From positions 558,001 to 622,000 of the forward strand of contig NZ_CP062983.1 in the NCBI RefSeq assembly GCF_015500095.1: a stretch of DNA of 64,000 bases. Direction: 5' to 3'. Under the pieces are notes generated by a model. That model was given only the letters and a program-made list of their open reading frames with translations, had not been told where the DNA came from and did no database searches. Position numbers and translations under genes: made by a program. Each line of letters begins with the position of its first letter. Positions within the stretch are counted from its first letter, which is position 1. Below are positions 25,916-33,963 of the stretch, piece by piece. Source of the stretch: Phototrophicus methaneseepsis. GTDB lineage: Bacteria > Chloroflexota > Anaerolineae > Aggregatilineales > Phototrophicaceae.

Positions 25916-26908
25916 TCAGCTCAGGGCCTTATCTCGCTGCAAAACACGTTCAATCTCGGCCATTTGCGTCGCAGTCAGCGGGCCATATTGCATAGCGGCA
26001 GCGTTCTCCGCAGCTTGCTTTTCCGTACGAATGCCAGGGATCGGGATTGTGCGCTCGCTCCGTGCCCAAACCCATGCCAGCGCACCCTGGACCAGCGTAC
26101 GCCCGTCAGCGGTCAGTATCTCGCGGATGGCATCAAGCTGCTGCAACAATTCTGGACGGGGACGCCCATCTACGAAAGAAGTCGCCCAAACATGCCCCGC
26201 CCCTCTGAAGTCATCCTCCGGGAAGACGAAACCCGGCCCATACTTGCCGCTGAGCAAGCCATTCGCCAGCGGGCTGTTGGTCACGCTCATCACGTCGTAT
26301 GCTGCACAAACATCGAGGATTTCCGGCGTGCCATCCAACACATTCAGGCCATGTTGTATCGCAACGCCATTTTCTCGTTCAGCCAGCAGCCGCGCACTGG
26401 CAACATCGCCCGTGCTCCAGCCATACGCGCGGATTTTACCTTCCTTGACGAGCGTATCCAGCGCATCGAACAGCGCTTCGGCTTCCTGGGGAGAAGCGCC
26501 GCAGTGCAGTTGATACAAGTCGATATAATCTGTATTCAAGCGCTGCAAGGATTGTTCACAAGCCCAGCGCGCATATTCTGGCGTGACGTTCGTACCACCC
26601 ACTGTCTTTTTGTCTTCATCATAGATAAAGCCAAATTTTGTCGCGATCACAACCTGCTCACGCTGGTCAGCCAACACACGCCCAAGCACGCGTTCGCTGT
26701 GGCCCGCGCCATAAGCGTCCGATGTATCGAAGAAATTCACGCCCATATCCAGCGCTTTGTGGATCGCCCGCGCAGATTCTTCATCATCAACCTGGCCCCA
26801 GCCATCTGCTTTGCCATCCAACCAGAATGGCCCACCAATCGCCCAACAGCCCATCCCGATTGCACTCACAGGCTGATCGATTTTATGAATGCGACGTGTC
26901 ATCGTCAT
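25916..26908 (-). CDS. Aldo-keto reductase B
   Basis: This 330-residue aldo-keto reductase is the paralogue of 24815-25813. The tetrad lies in FFDTSDAYGAGHSE (Asp, Tyr), VVIATKFGF (Lys) and LYQLHCGA (His). The start ATG has GGAGGTG five bases upstream. It lies 24 bases downstream of a MerR-family regulator gene and is almost certainly cotranscribed with it. Tandem AKRs under a drug- or metabolite-sensing MerR protein suggest detoxification of reactive carbonyls or a related inducible reduction. That is inference from context. Confidence 0.93.
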   Translation of the reverse strand: MTMTRRIHKIDQPVSAIGMGCWAIGGPFWLDGKADGWGQVDDEESARAIHKALDMGVNFFDTSDAYGAGHSERVLGRVLADQREQVVIATKFGFIYDEDKKTVGGTNVTPEYARWACEQSLQRLNTDYIDLYQLHCGASPQEAEALFDALDTLVKEGKIRAYGWSTGDVASARLLAERENGVAIQHGLNVLDGTPEILDVCAAYDVMSVTNSPLANGLLSGKYGPGFVFPEDDFRGAGHVWATSFVDGRPRPELLQQLDAIREILTADGRTLVQGALAWVWARSERTIPIPGIRTEKQAAENAAAMQYGPLTATQMAEIERVLQRDKALS

Positions 26909-26932
26909 TTGCTCACCTCCACGGCGTTTCTA

Positions 26933-27745
26933 TCATTTCTTTAAGATCGGGAATTGCAATTCATACGCGTACTGTTCAGGGTCCTCATCACTCGTTTCAT
27001 GTAAGAAAATTTCCCTGAACGGCCCAACAATCTTGTAGTCGTTGCGGTGTATCCATTGATTCAACGCAACCCAGCCAGGGGCCATATCTTTTGGCCCGGT
27101 GTGGATCACAGCGGCGACAGTCATCGCTGGCAAGAGACGTTCTGCGACACCATCATTGCCTTGCAAGCGGACGTTGCTATCGGTTGGTTGGGCCACCTCA
27201 ATAGGGATGTCCCGCGGCGGGTGCAGATAATCAAGGAACATTGCCATGACAGGCGCTGTGGGGTAGACGTGGTATGTTGCGATGCGCGCTTTCAGCATAG
27301 CAATGGTATCGCCAACATCTTTTTGCAGTGGTGCGGCCCCGCCTGCGACGAGCACCTTCATCGGTTCCAGCCGCTTGACCATGACCTCGTACGAAGACAT
27401 GCGCCCTTCAATCTCAACTTCGTAAATCTTGTTATCTAGATAGGCGATCTGATCTTGCAGCGTACGCAAGGCAGCGTCCAACTCGGCCCGTTTTGTCTTC
27501 AAGAAGCGCCGTGTCGGACCCAGTGTCATAGATTCATCCAGCAGGTCGCTGATTTCGTTGAGCGCCAGCCCCATGTTCTTGAAAGACGCCAGGCGATAAG
27601 CACGTGCTAACTGAGCAAAGGCGTAATAGCGATAACCTGTTTCAGGGTCCACATGGATAGGCTTGAGCAAACCAATATCATCGTAGTAACGCAGCGTCTT
27701 GATGCTCATATCCGCTAGCACTGCGAATTCACCAATCTTTAGCAC
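26933..27745 (-). CDS. MerR-family regulator with GyrI-like effector domain (BmrR type)
   Basis: This 270-residue activator starts at a GTG with AGAGGT upstream. The N-terminal MerR winged helix (residues 1-70) includes IGEFAVLADMSIKTLRYYDDIGLLKP and ETGYRYYAFAQL. A coiled-coil dimerisation helix follows at about 80-112 (RFLKTKRAELDAALRTLQDQIAYLD). The C-terminal 150 residues form a GyrI/AraC-effector-like ligand domain. BmrR-type proteins twist an over-long promoter spacer when ligand binds. Such a promoter, TTGACA-19-TAAAGT, lies just upstream (27776-27806), so the protein most likely controls its own operon, including the two aldo-keto reductases. The ligand is unknown. Confidence 0.93.
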   Translation of the reverse strand: MLKIGEFAVLADMSIKTLRYYDDIGLLKPIHVDPETGYRYYAFAQLARAYRLASFKNMGLALNEISDLLDESMTLGPTRRFLKTKRAELDAALRTLQDQIAYLDNKIYEVEIEGRMSSYEVMVKRLEPMKVLVAGGAAPLQKDVGDTIAMLKARIATYHVYPTAPVMAMFLDYLHPPRDIPIEVAQPTDSNVRLQGNDGVAERLLPAMTVAAVIHTGPKDMAPGWVALNQWIHRNDYKIVGPFREIFLHETSDEDPEQYAYELQFPILKK

Positions 27746-27775
27746 GTTTCTACCTCTCTGGCGTTTCTGATGGTC

Positions 27776-27806
27776 ACTTTAGGCCGTCCGGTAAGGGGAG
27801 TGTCAA
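27776..27806 (-). promoter_or_regulatory. MerR-type promoter with 19-bp spacer
   Basis: On the minus strand TTGACA (27801-27806) and TAAAGT (27776-27781) are separated by exactly 19 bases. The spacer (27782-27800) contains an imperfect dyad around CCTTACCGGACGG. MerR-family activators work on 19- or 20-bp spacers, while sigma-70 alone prefers 17. It lies about 30 bases before the merR start, so the regulator probably drives its own operon. Confidence 0.85.
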
Positions 27807-27881
27807 GCAGAACAAACCGTAATCTTGGCATATTGTGGGCTTTTATCCTGCATTTGATGATAGCCCAACCCTATAGAACGC

Positions 27882-27905
27882 AAAAAGGCGCGGAGCCGCG
27901 CCTTT
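27882..27905 (-). terminator. Rho-independent terminator after the ABC-2-like gene
   Basis: GGCGCGG/CCGCGCC (27887-27902), with a very tight loop, lies in AAAGGCGCG...CGCGCCTTT and is followed on the minus strand by TTTTTG. It lies 41 bases past the stop at 27946. Confidence 0.8.
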
Positions 27906-27945
27906 ATCTTGTGCATTTATCTTCTATAGGAGGAGTTCGTGGTCC

Positions 27946-29361
27946 CTAAGCACTGTTAGGCAATTCCTCGATGCGTTCCGCCCGCGCTGCCAGGATACGC
28001 ACAGGCTTTTCGCCTGTTTCAGCGATGAAGAGCTGCGTGCTGTGGGCAATCAGGCTATTATGAGTGACGCCCGTCTCTTGCAAGAATTCTTCGTATTCTG
28101 CTGGCGTGCCCACGCGGAAATCTGCCCCGACCCATCGCGCTGGCACGTCCATATACACCACCCCATTAAACTGCACATACTGGACACCCACCTCATCACT
28201 CAGCAAGCGTAAGTGCAGCCGAGAGACATTGCGATGATACTGATACAATTCCACACGCACAGCAGCCGGGTCCCTTAATGAAAAGATGTTGCGATCTTCC
28301 GGCATGAACACAGGCGAGGCCACGACTGGAGCCGCCACAGGCACAGCAGAGGACGTTTGTAGGGCGCTAATGCGGTCCCGCTTGCGTTTGGGCAATGGCT
28401 TGCCAATGAAAGCATTGTCATTGATGCCCTCACGCACCGCAACCGATTTGGCCAGCCGCAAGGTAATCAGCGTGAAGACAATATAAAGCAAGGCTCCGGC
28501 AGCTTGCCCAAGACGCAGCCCTTGTAGCCCCCTATAAGCTGAGGCCATTTGATAGTCCAAGTAGACTGAAGAAGACAAAGCAGCGTTATCGAATAATGAG
28601 CCGATGCTGGTCATATAGAAGGCTGTTTCATCATATGTCAGGACCGGGCGATGAGGATAGACATTCAACTGACCAAACGCCAGCGCCACAGCAAGTCCCA
28701 GTACGAGCCCGACCCCGATGCGCAGCATGACGGCAATCCAGATGCCCGCCCGGTTCGCCCATCGGAACAACCCCACGAATACGCCAATGGCGGCAGAAAA
28801 GCCTAATTCCAGGAAACCAAAGCCGAGCAGCAAAATCGACACCTTGAGCAAGGTATCCCAATCCACAGCTACATCCTGCAGCCGTGCATCCCGATACAGC
28901 CCATATAGACTCTGATGCCCACTGTACCAGGCGAAGATCCCCACACGCAGCACCCATAACCACACATAATCACGCATCATATAGCGCATGACGCCCGTCC
29001 ACTTGCCCAGCACAAAGCGCCAATGATCGACGCCCGTCAGCATGAGGAGCTCCAAAGTGCGCCCGCTGCGCTCCCTCGCAACAGCGCTGGTCCCCGTCGT
29101 GAGCGTGCTGAGCACAACCTTGAGATACGTCACCACATGGATGATGATGAGGACGCCGAGGACACTATTCAAATCATAGTAAAACCAGGGCGCGTTCCCT
29201 TGCACAATCGGCCAGATTATGACGAGTCCACTCAGGGCGACCATCACTCGCCAGGCCCATTTGCCCCACCAGCCTTCCCGACCGCGCAGCAGCATTAAAG
29301 ATTCTGCCTGTTGGATGGGGTTGGCAATGAGGTTTGATTGAATGCTGGACAAGGGTGTCAT
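27946..29361 (-). CDS. ABC-2-type permease-like membrane protein
   Basis: This 471-residue integral membrane protein starts at an ATG with AGGAG upstream. It has about six to seven hydrophobic helices in the first 310 residues. An ABC-2 permease phrase lies after the second helix (SAVARERSGRTLELLMLTGVDHWRFVLGKW, about 92-121), where such permeases contact their ATPase. The C-terminal 150 residues are soluble and unusual: a Pro/Ala linker, then a domain rich in Arg and Val (VRVELYQYHRNVSRLHLRLL). No ATP-binding subunit is adjacent, so a partner would have to be encoded elsewhere. It is a single-gene unit with its own terminator. The transported substrate is unknown. Confidence 0.75.
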   Translation of the reverse strand: MTPLSSIQSNLIANPIQQAESLMLLRGREGWWGKWAWRVMVALSGLVIIWPIVQGNAPWFYYDLNSVLGVLIIIHVVTYLKVVLSTLTTGTSAVARERSGRTLELLMLTGVDHWRFVLGKWTGVMRYMMRDYVWLWVLRVGIFAWYSGHQSLYGLYRDARLQDVAVDWDTLLKVSILLLGFGFLELGFSAAIGVFVGLFRWANRAGIWIAVMLRIGVGLVLGLAVALAFGQLNVYPHRPVLTYDETAFYMTSIGSLFDNAALSSSVYLDYQMASAYRGLQGLRLGQAAGALLYIVFTLITLRLAKSVAVREGINDNAFIGKPLPKRKRDRISALQTSSAVPVAAPVVASPVFMPEDRNIFSLRDPAAVRVELYQYHRNVSRLHLRLLSDEVGVQYVQFNGVVYMDVPARWVGADFRVGTPAEYEEFLQETGVTHNSLIAHSTQLFIAETGEKPVRILAARAERIEELPNSA

Positions 29362-29461
29362 GGATTATCTCCTGGGCTAGCCTTGTACCTGATGGCAGTA
29401 TAGCACAGCTTATTAAGAGCCAACGCTATCATCGGGCAACCGTCAGGAATATCACATCAAC

Positions 29462-29494
29462 AAAAAAACACCCCATCTCCTTAAGAGATGAGGC
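29462..29494 (-). terminator. Rho-independent terminator after the LysM protein gene
   Basis: The stem CCTCATCTC/GAGATGGGG (one G-U pair) with a 5-base loop is followed on the minus strand by TTTTTTT. It lies 28 bases past the stop at 29522. Confidence 0.8.
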
Positions 29495-29521
29495 ATTTTA
29501 TGCTGCTGCGTTCAGGGTCGC

Positions 29522-31165
29522 TTACTGGTCTTCGTAACGAGTGATTTTGCCGGAGCGCGGCGTCACACATAGATACGTATCATTGGCATAAGCGCGCACT
29601 TCCCAGTACAACTCGGACCCTGTCGGAATGCGGCCTGTATTCAGGTAGATCTGCGGTTCCTGTGCCGGGTAAGTCTGGGCGAGGATGCCTTCATAATTAT
29701 AGAAGACAACTTCATAGCGTGTTGCGCCCGGTACGGCTGTCCACTGATAGAGCGTATCTCCTACAGAGACGTCTGTCGTCGGGTAGATGAGCGCGAAGTT
29801 GCTGCAACTCGCTGTTGCCCCGCCATCGGCTGTTGTCGCTGTAGGCGTCGGCAGGTCAATCGACACAAAGCCGCTGCCTGCATTCGGGATCAGCAAGCGC
29901 TGCCCCACACTGATACTCGTCGGGTCGGGTAGCTGGTTGGCTTCGACAATCGCGGGCATGCTGGCTTCATAATAGAGCGCGATACGATACAGGTTCTCGC
30001 CAGGGGCCACAATATGATACACATCGCCCTGCGGCGCTGGTGGCGTGATGCCCGGTGCTGGCGTCATGGTCGCCATATCGGTGGGTGTTGCGGTTGGCTC
30101 CGGTGGCGCGAGCGGCGCAACGTCATATTCTCGCCAATCATTAGCGCGTGCCAGAACGTTGAGCGCTTCCTGAACGCGTGTACCCTGTTCATAGGCTTCT
30201 TCTGTGATGGCCTGCGGCGTATCCCAGCGGACGATATTCCCCCCGACGCCCAGTTCCGCCATGATGCTTTCATTGGCATGGATGAGCTGGCCGGATGTCG
30301 TCTGTACCTGCCCACGATGTACCGTCAGCAGGAGACTATTCTCGTCCAGAGATTGCAGCGTCAGCATAGACCCAACGCGAATATCCACACCATTGACGGT
30401 CATATCAATCTTGAGGCCCTGCGGGCTTTGGATAGCGATGACAGAATCGGCTTCATTGCAACGCGGTGTACCCAAGCCGGTACTGAAATAGAACGATTGC
30501 ATGGGTGTGCGCTGGCTGCTGCCGATGGTCGGCAGCGCATTCAGTGCCGCGCTCTGTACCAGATCAGCCGTGTGCACCCACAGGACGACATCATTCACAA
30601 TCGTGCGCGCCCATGTCTTTTGCGGCGTCAGGCCATCAAGCGGCAGCAGTTCACCTTGTGGAGCCGTTAATATAATATCTGCCGCCTCCGAGGGTTCACT
30701 AAACAGGTTCGCATTGACCGCAACCGGGACCGGGATCGTATCAATCGAAGGGACGATCGTCTGCGGATTAACAGCATTGGACACGTTCGCATCGCCCAAT
30801 AGCAGGAAAATGACACCTTGCCCGGGCAACGTGTTGGGGACGTTGGCCTGCACGTTCATGGCGGCTACGCCAAATTGCGTTTCCTCGTCGAAGGCGTACG
30901 TTTGCAGGCTCTGCATATCCAGCAAACTGGCTCGGTCGGCTGGCTCTGTAAAAGTGCCCTCAGGCTGCGTCTCATAAAATGATGCCTCAACGCGATCATA
31001 GCCATAACAGGCATTGTTACGATTGAGTTCTGTACAGTTATCTCCCATCGCCTGCAAGGACTCTATGACGAGCTGCGGGCAATCGAACTGAGCCAGGGCG
31101 GGCATCGCAGCAACGAGGAGTAAAAAAAGGCTCACAAAAGGCAATCGCCGGAATAAATGCTTCAC
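29522..31165 (-). CDS. Secreted LysM-domain protein with FecR-like middle region
   Basis: This 547-residue exported protein starts at a GTG and opens on a signal peptide (MKHLFRRLPFVSLFLLLVAAMPALAQ). The middle (about 235-310) resembles a FecR-type beta-rich domain (LTLQSLDENSLLLTVHRGQVQTTSG). A Pro/Thr/Ala-rich linker (about 355-390) leads to one LysM repeat (YHIVAPGENLYRIALYY...GQRLLIP, about 395-440), which binds peptidoglycan-type glycans. A second linker leads to a C-terminal beta-sandwich-like domain (TLYQWTAVPGATRYEVVFYN...). Cysteines are few and could form disulfides. It is a single gene. Cell-wall or surface attachment is likely; the specific role is not. Confidence 0.8.
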   Translation of the reverse strand: MKHLFRRLPFVSLFLLLVAAMPALAQFDCPQLVIESLQAMGDNCTELNRNNACYGYDRVEASFYETQPEGTFTEPADRASLLDMQSLQTYAFDEETQFGVAAMNVQANVPNTLPGQGVIFLLLGDANVSNAVNPQTIVPSIDTIPVPVAVNANLFSEPSEAADIILTAPQGELLPLDGLTPQKTWARTIVNDVVLWVHTADLVQSAALNALPTIGSSQRTPMQSFYFSTGLGTPRCNEADSVIAIQSPQGLKIDMTVNGVDIRVGSMLTLQSLDENSLLLTVHRGQVQTTSGQLIHANESIMAELGVGGNIVRWDTPQAITEEAYEQGTRVQEALNVLARANDWREYDVAPLAPPEPTATPTDMATMTPAPGITPPAPQGDVYHIVAPGENLYRIALYYEASMPAIVEANQLPDPTSISVGQRLLIPNAGSGFVSIDLPTPTATTADGGATASCSNFALIYPTTDVSVGDTLYQWTAVPGATRYEVVFYNYEGILAQTYPAQEPQIYLNTGRIPTGSELYWEVRAYANDTYLCVTPRSGKITRYEDQ

Positions 31166-31393
31166 TTCTATGTCACTTTCTCAAACCAATGGCGTTCGTT
31201 GGTCCGATCTTTTTCAAACAATTCGATTTCAAACGATTTGATACGCAAGCACTACCATCTTAGTGGAAGACGGTTTGCTGGACGTTCACTTTGGTTACAA
31301 TTATGTTATATCACGTTTGCCAGTATCAGGGTGCTTTTGTGTGGCCTTTTTGGTGAATTTTTATGATCAGTGAATGATTCTCATGTGTTCAAG

Positions 31394-32272
31394 CTAGGCG
31401 CACTGCATAATCGTCCAACAATCTTCAAACTGGCGAGCCTCAAGGCTTGCCCTGGGGATGCAGATATACAACGTTCCCATATCGCCCCACATCACATCCA
31501 GGCTGGCATCGCTGTCAATCTCAAAGAGGAACTGCCACTGTTGCATCTGGTCGCTGATATATGCCTTCTGTTCATCACGATAACTTTGGGGCTGCGTCTG
31601 GCTGCCGAGTTTGATCTGCCCGGATTGAACGACACATTCGCGGATGACGTTGCCCTGTACGGGGAAGGGATACCCCAGCAAGTGATGATGCGGCTCAGGA
31701 TAGGCTAACGCCCACATATCCCAATAGGATTCATATTGCATGGGGGAATTTTGCGGGTCATAGGCTGCTTCCCAGGGGCCATCCCCCAGGGGCAAGCTCC
31801 ATTTTTGGGCAAACGTCAGGCTGTGAGCAGGCAGCGGCTTGATCTGGCCCCACGCGCCCTGATGCACAGGATGAGCCGTACGAACCAGACCTATATTGGC
31901 ATCCTCGATATAACTGATATGCCAGCCATCTCGCTGGTCATACTCGCCCCAGGGGACTTCATCCGCCTCAAAGAAGAAGGACAACAGGCCCCGCTTCGGT
32001 AGAATAGCTTCTATGTCATAAGGGGCTATTTCCGCTAAGTTAAACTGCCCGATGAAGGTCAGCGGCTTCTCACCCCTATAAGGCCATGAAAAACCCTGCG
32101 GTAAATCTGGCAAGCCGCCTAATTTAGAAGCCCCCACAGCCATATTGTCATCAGGGGTAGGGGTGCGTGTCATGTGGATAGCAGGTTTTGCCAGTTGGAC
32201 GATCTGGTCTTCGATGTGCCCCAGGCCGGATTCCCGTACACGGGCACGAATGGCATCAATATCCTGGAACAT
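31394..32272 (-). CDS. DUF1963 (YwqG-like) protein
   Basis: This cytoplasmic protein of about 292 residues belongs to the YwqG/DUF1963 family, whose biochemical role is not established. Typical phrases are SKLGGLPDLPQGFSWPY, KPLTFIGQFNLAEIAPYD and GLLSFFFEAD. The C-terminal part has the usual LLGYPFPVQG and LFEIDSDASLDVMWGDMGTLYICI. I use the ATG at 32272, which has AAGGG seven bases upstream; an ATG nine codons earlier has none. It is a lone gene, divergent from the kinase-like gene. No membrane segment or signal peptide. Confidence 0.88.
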   Translation of the reverse strand: MFQDIDAIRARVRESGLGHIEDQIVQLAKPAIHMTRTPTPDDNMAVGASKLGGLPDLPQGFSWPYRGEKPLTFIGQFNLAEIAPYDIEAILPKRGLLSFFFEADEVPWGEYDQRDGWHISYIEDANIGLVRTAHPVHQGAWGQIKPLPAHSLTFAQKWSLPLGDGPWEAAYDPQNSPMQYESYWDMWALAYPEPHHHLLGYPFPVQGNVIRECVVQSGQIKLGSQTQPQSYRDEQKAYISDQMQQWQFLFEIDSDASLDVMWGDMGTLYICIPRASLEARQFEDCWTIMQCA

Positions 32273-32575
32273 CACGCTACCCTTTTCTTGAACGGTCATT
32301 TAGCCGTTGTATAAGCCGCTATTTTCCGCTTGATTTCCATCATACAGGAAAAGCCCATACCCTGACGATACACGGACGCAAGATCATTACAACTTGCCAA
32401 CCTCTGTGCATGATGTACAATCGCCTATCCTTCCTATGGTGCGATTGTTTGTGTGGTCGATGCCGTTTTGGATGGTCGTATGGCTGCGACCCATGCCCAT
32501 ATCCACGAGGCCAGCACGAGCAAAGCACAGTTTTATTTTCACTCGACTTGTTACGGAGATACCCAGGTAAGCTGC

Positions 32576-33700
32576 ATGGACCTGAACGAGATTTACCAGA
32601 TCGACCAATATATTGATACTTTCGCTTTGGGGCACTATGCACGCGTCTTGTATGCAACGGACCTGCGCGAAGATAAACCTGTCGCGTTTAAGGTCATGCG
32701 TCCAGAGCATCTGCTATCAGACGGGGATACCCGCTGGGAGTTCCGCGCTTTCGTCAATGAAGCGGAAATTCTGCGCATCCTGGATAGCAGCCCGCATCTG
32801 GTGAAGCTCATCGATTGCGGCTATCTTTCCAGCGTGGCAGAAGCCCCCGGCGAGGGAGAAATCGCCAGTTTTGGCCGCAACGTCACAGCCTTCAGCACAG
32901 AAATGCATGAATTTGCCCTGCAAGGATGGCGGCCTTATCTCGCGCTGGAATATCTTCCACGGATGAACAACTTGTTCTATGCGATGCGCGGCACCAATAC
33001 CAACGGCCCTATCCGCCGCCGCTTGCCCAGCGAAGAAGGCATCACGCTGGCGTTGCAATTTGCGAATTTACTCAAACAAGCGCACCAGAACCAGATTGTG
33101 TATCTTGATCACAAGCTGGAACATATCTACTGGGATGGCGTTACCCTGCGTGTGATCGACTGCAACAGTTCCCAACGCCTGAATGGCGGCGCTGGCGATA
33201 ATCAGCAATATACAAAAGACGTGCACAATATGTGTGTGGGTGTGTTGTACCCGATGTTTACGGGCATGTCCCCCCAGCAGACGACCCTGCGCCCCCAACC
33301 TGGCAGTAAAGAAGATGTCGAAGCACGCTATACAGACATCACCGAATTGGATTTTATGATGGTGCCGGAACTCAGCCAGGCCATTCAGGGCCTGCTACAA
33401 GCTGGGGCCGCGCTGGAAATCCGCACCATTGACGACTTCATCGACGAACTACAAATGGTCGCAGCGCTGCATGGTCGGGATTTCCCCCATTCAAAGACCA
33501 CACCCAACAGCCGCACCGCCCGCGACCAGATGCGCCGAGGGCTTTCTCTGCTGCGTGAGGGCGAAACACACATCCGCGAAGCGCGCGATCTCTTCCGCGA
33601 TGCCCTTATCATTGATGACATCACTGAGGATATCGAAGAAGAACTACGTCGCCTCGTCAAGAGCGTCAACGAAGTGCTCAATCGGCGCGTCATCCCCTGA
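32576..33700 (+). CDS. Atypical protein kinase-like protein
   Basis: I start at the ATG at 32576 (AGGTAAG upstream), giving 374 residues. The fold reads as a Ser/Thr-kinase domain: beta-3 lysine Lys39 in VAFKVM, an alpha-C Glu near 62-64, and a catalytic-loop region YLDHKLEHIYW with Asp178 and Lys180. The usual HRDxKPEN is altered to YLDHKLEH, so the metal-binding Asn is His183. DFG is changed to Asp195-Cys-Asn. The glycine loop is degraded (LGHYARVLYA). The C-terminal 100 residues are helical and Arg-rich. This could be a pseudokinase scaffold or a divergent active kinase, and the retained lysine and two aspartates leave both possible. It is a single gene without an obvious partner. Confidence 0.8.
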   Translation: MDLNEIYQIDQYIDTFALGHYARVLYATDLREDKPVAFKVMRPEHLLSDGDTRWEFRAFVNEAEILRILDSSPHLVKLIDCGYLSSVAEAPGEGEIASFGRNVTAFSTEMHEFALQGWRPYLALEYLPRMNNLFYAMRGTNTNGPIRRRLPSEEGITLALQFANLLKQAHQNQIVYLDHKLEHIYWDGVTLRVIDCNSSQRLNGGAGDNQQYTKDVHNMCVGVLYPMFTGMSPQQTTLRPQPGSKEDVEARYTDITELDFMMVPELSQAIQGLLQAGAALEIRTIDDFIDELQMVAALHGRDFPHSKTTPNSRTARDQMRRGLSLLREGETHIREARDLFRDALIIDDITEDIEEELRRLVKSVNEVLNRRVIP

Positions 33701-33963
33701 TCAAACATCGCTAACAAGTCATTTCATCGGCTATCTATAAGGAGAGAGGGGCTAACTACAACGACAAGCCGTAGAGCATCCTTTCTCCTGAGTGTCGCAA
33801 GCACGGCCTGAGGGCTGCGAGTGGGCACGCCCCTGTAACATCAACGCCTGCAACGTCATACGTCCGCTAACAACCGACGCTCAGATCTTATACGTGGCAA
33901 ACAATATTCCATGATATACAGGAAGTGTGCTGTTCCATATCATCACGGATAGAAGCCCACTTG

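Noticed and set aside
25964-26944. A 326-codon plus-strand open frame opposite the aldo-keto reductase
   Set aside because: It is a shadow of the reductase gene, which has a full tetrad and a strong ribosome site. The antisense product has no domain.
33739-33793. Ten-base stem AGGAGAGAGG/CCTTTCTCCT downstream of the kinase-like gene
   Set aside because: The loop is about 34 bases and no U-run follows. It is not convincing as a terminator.
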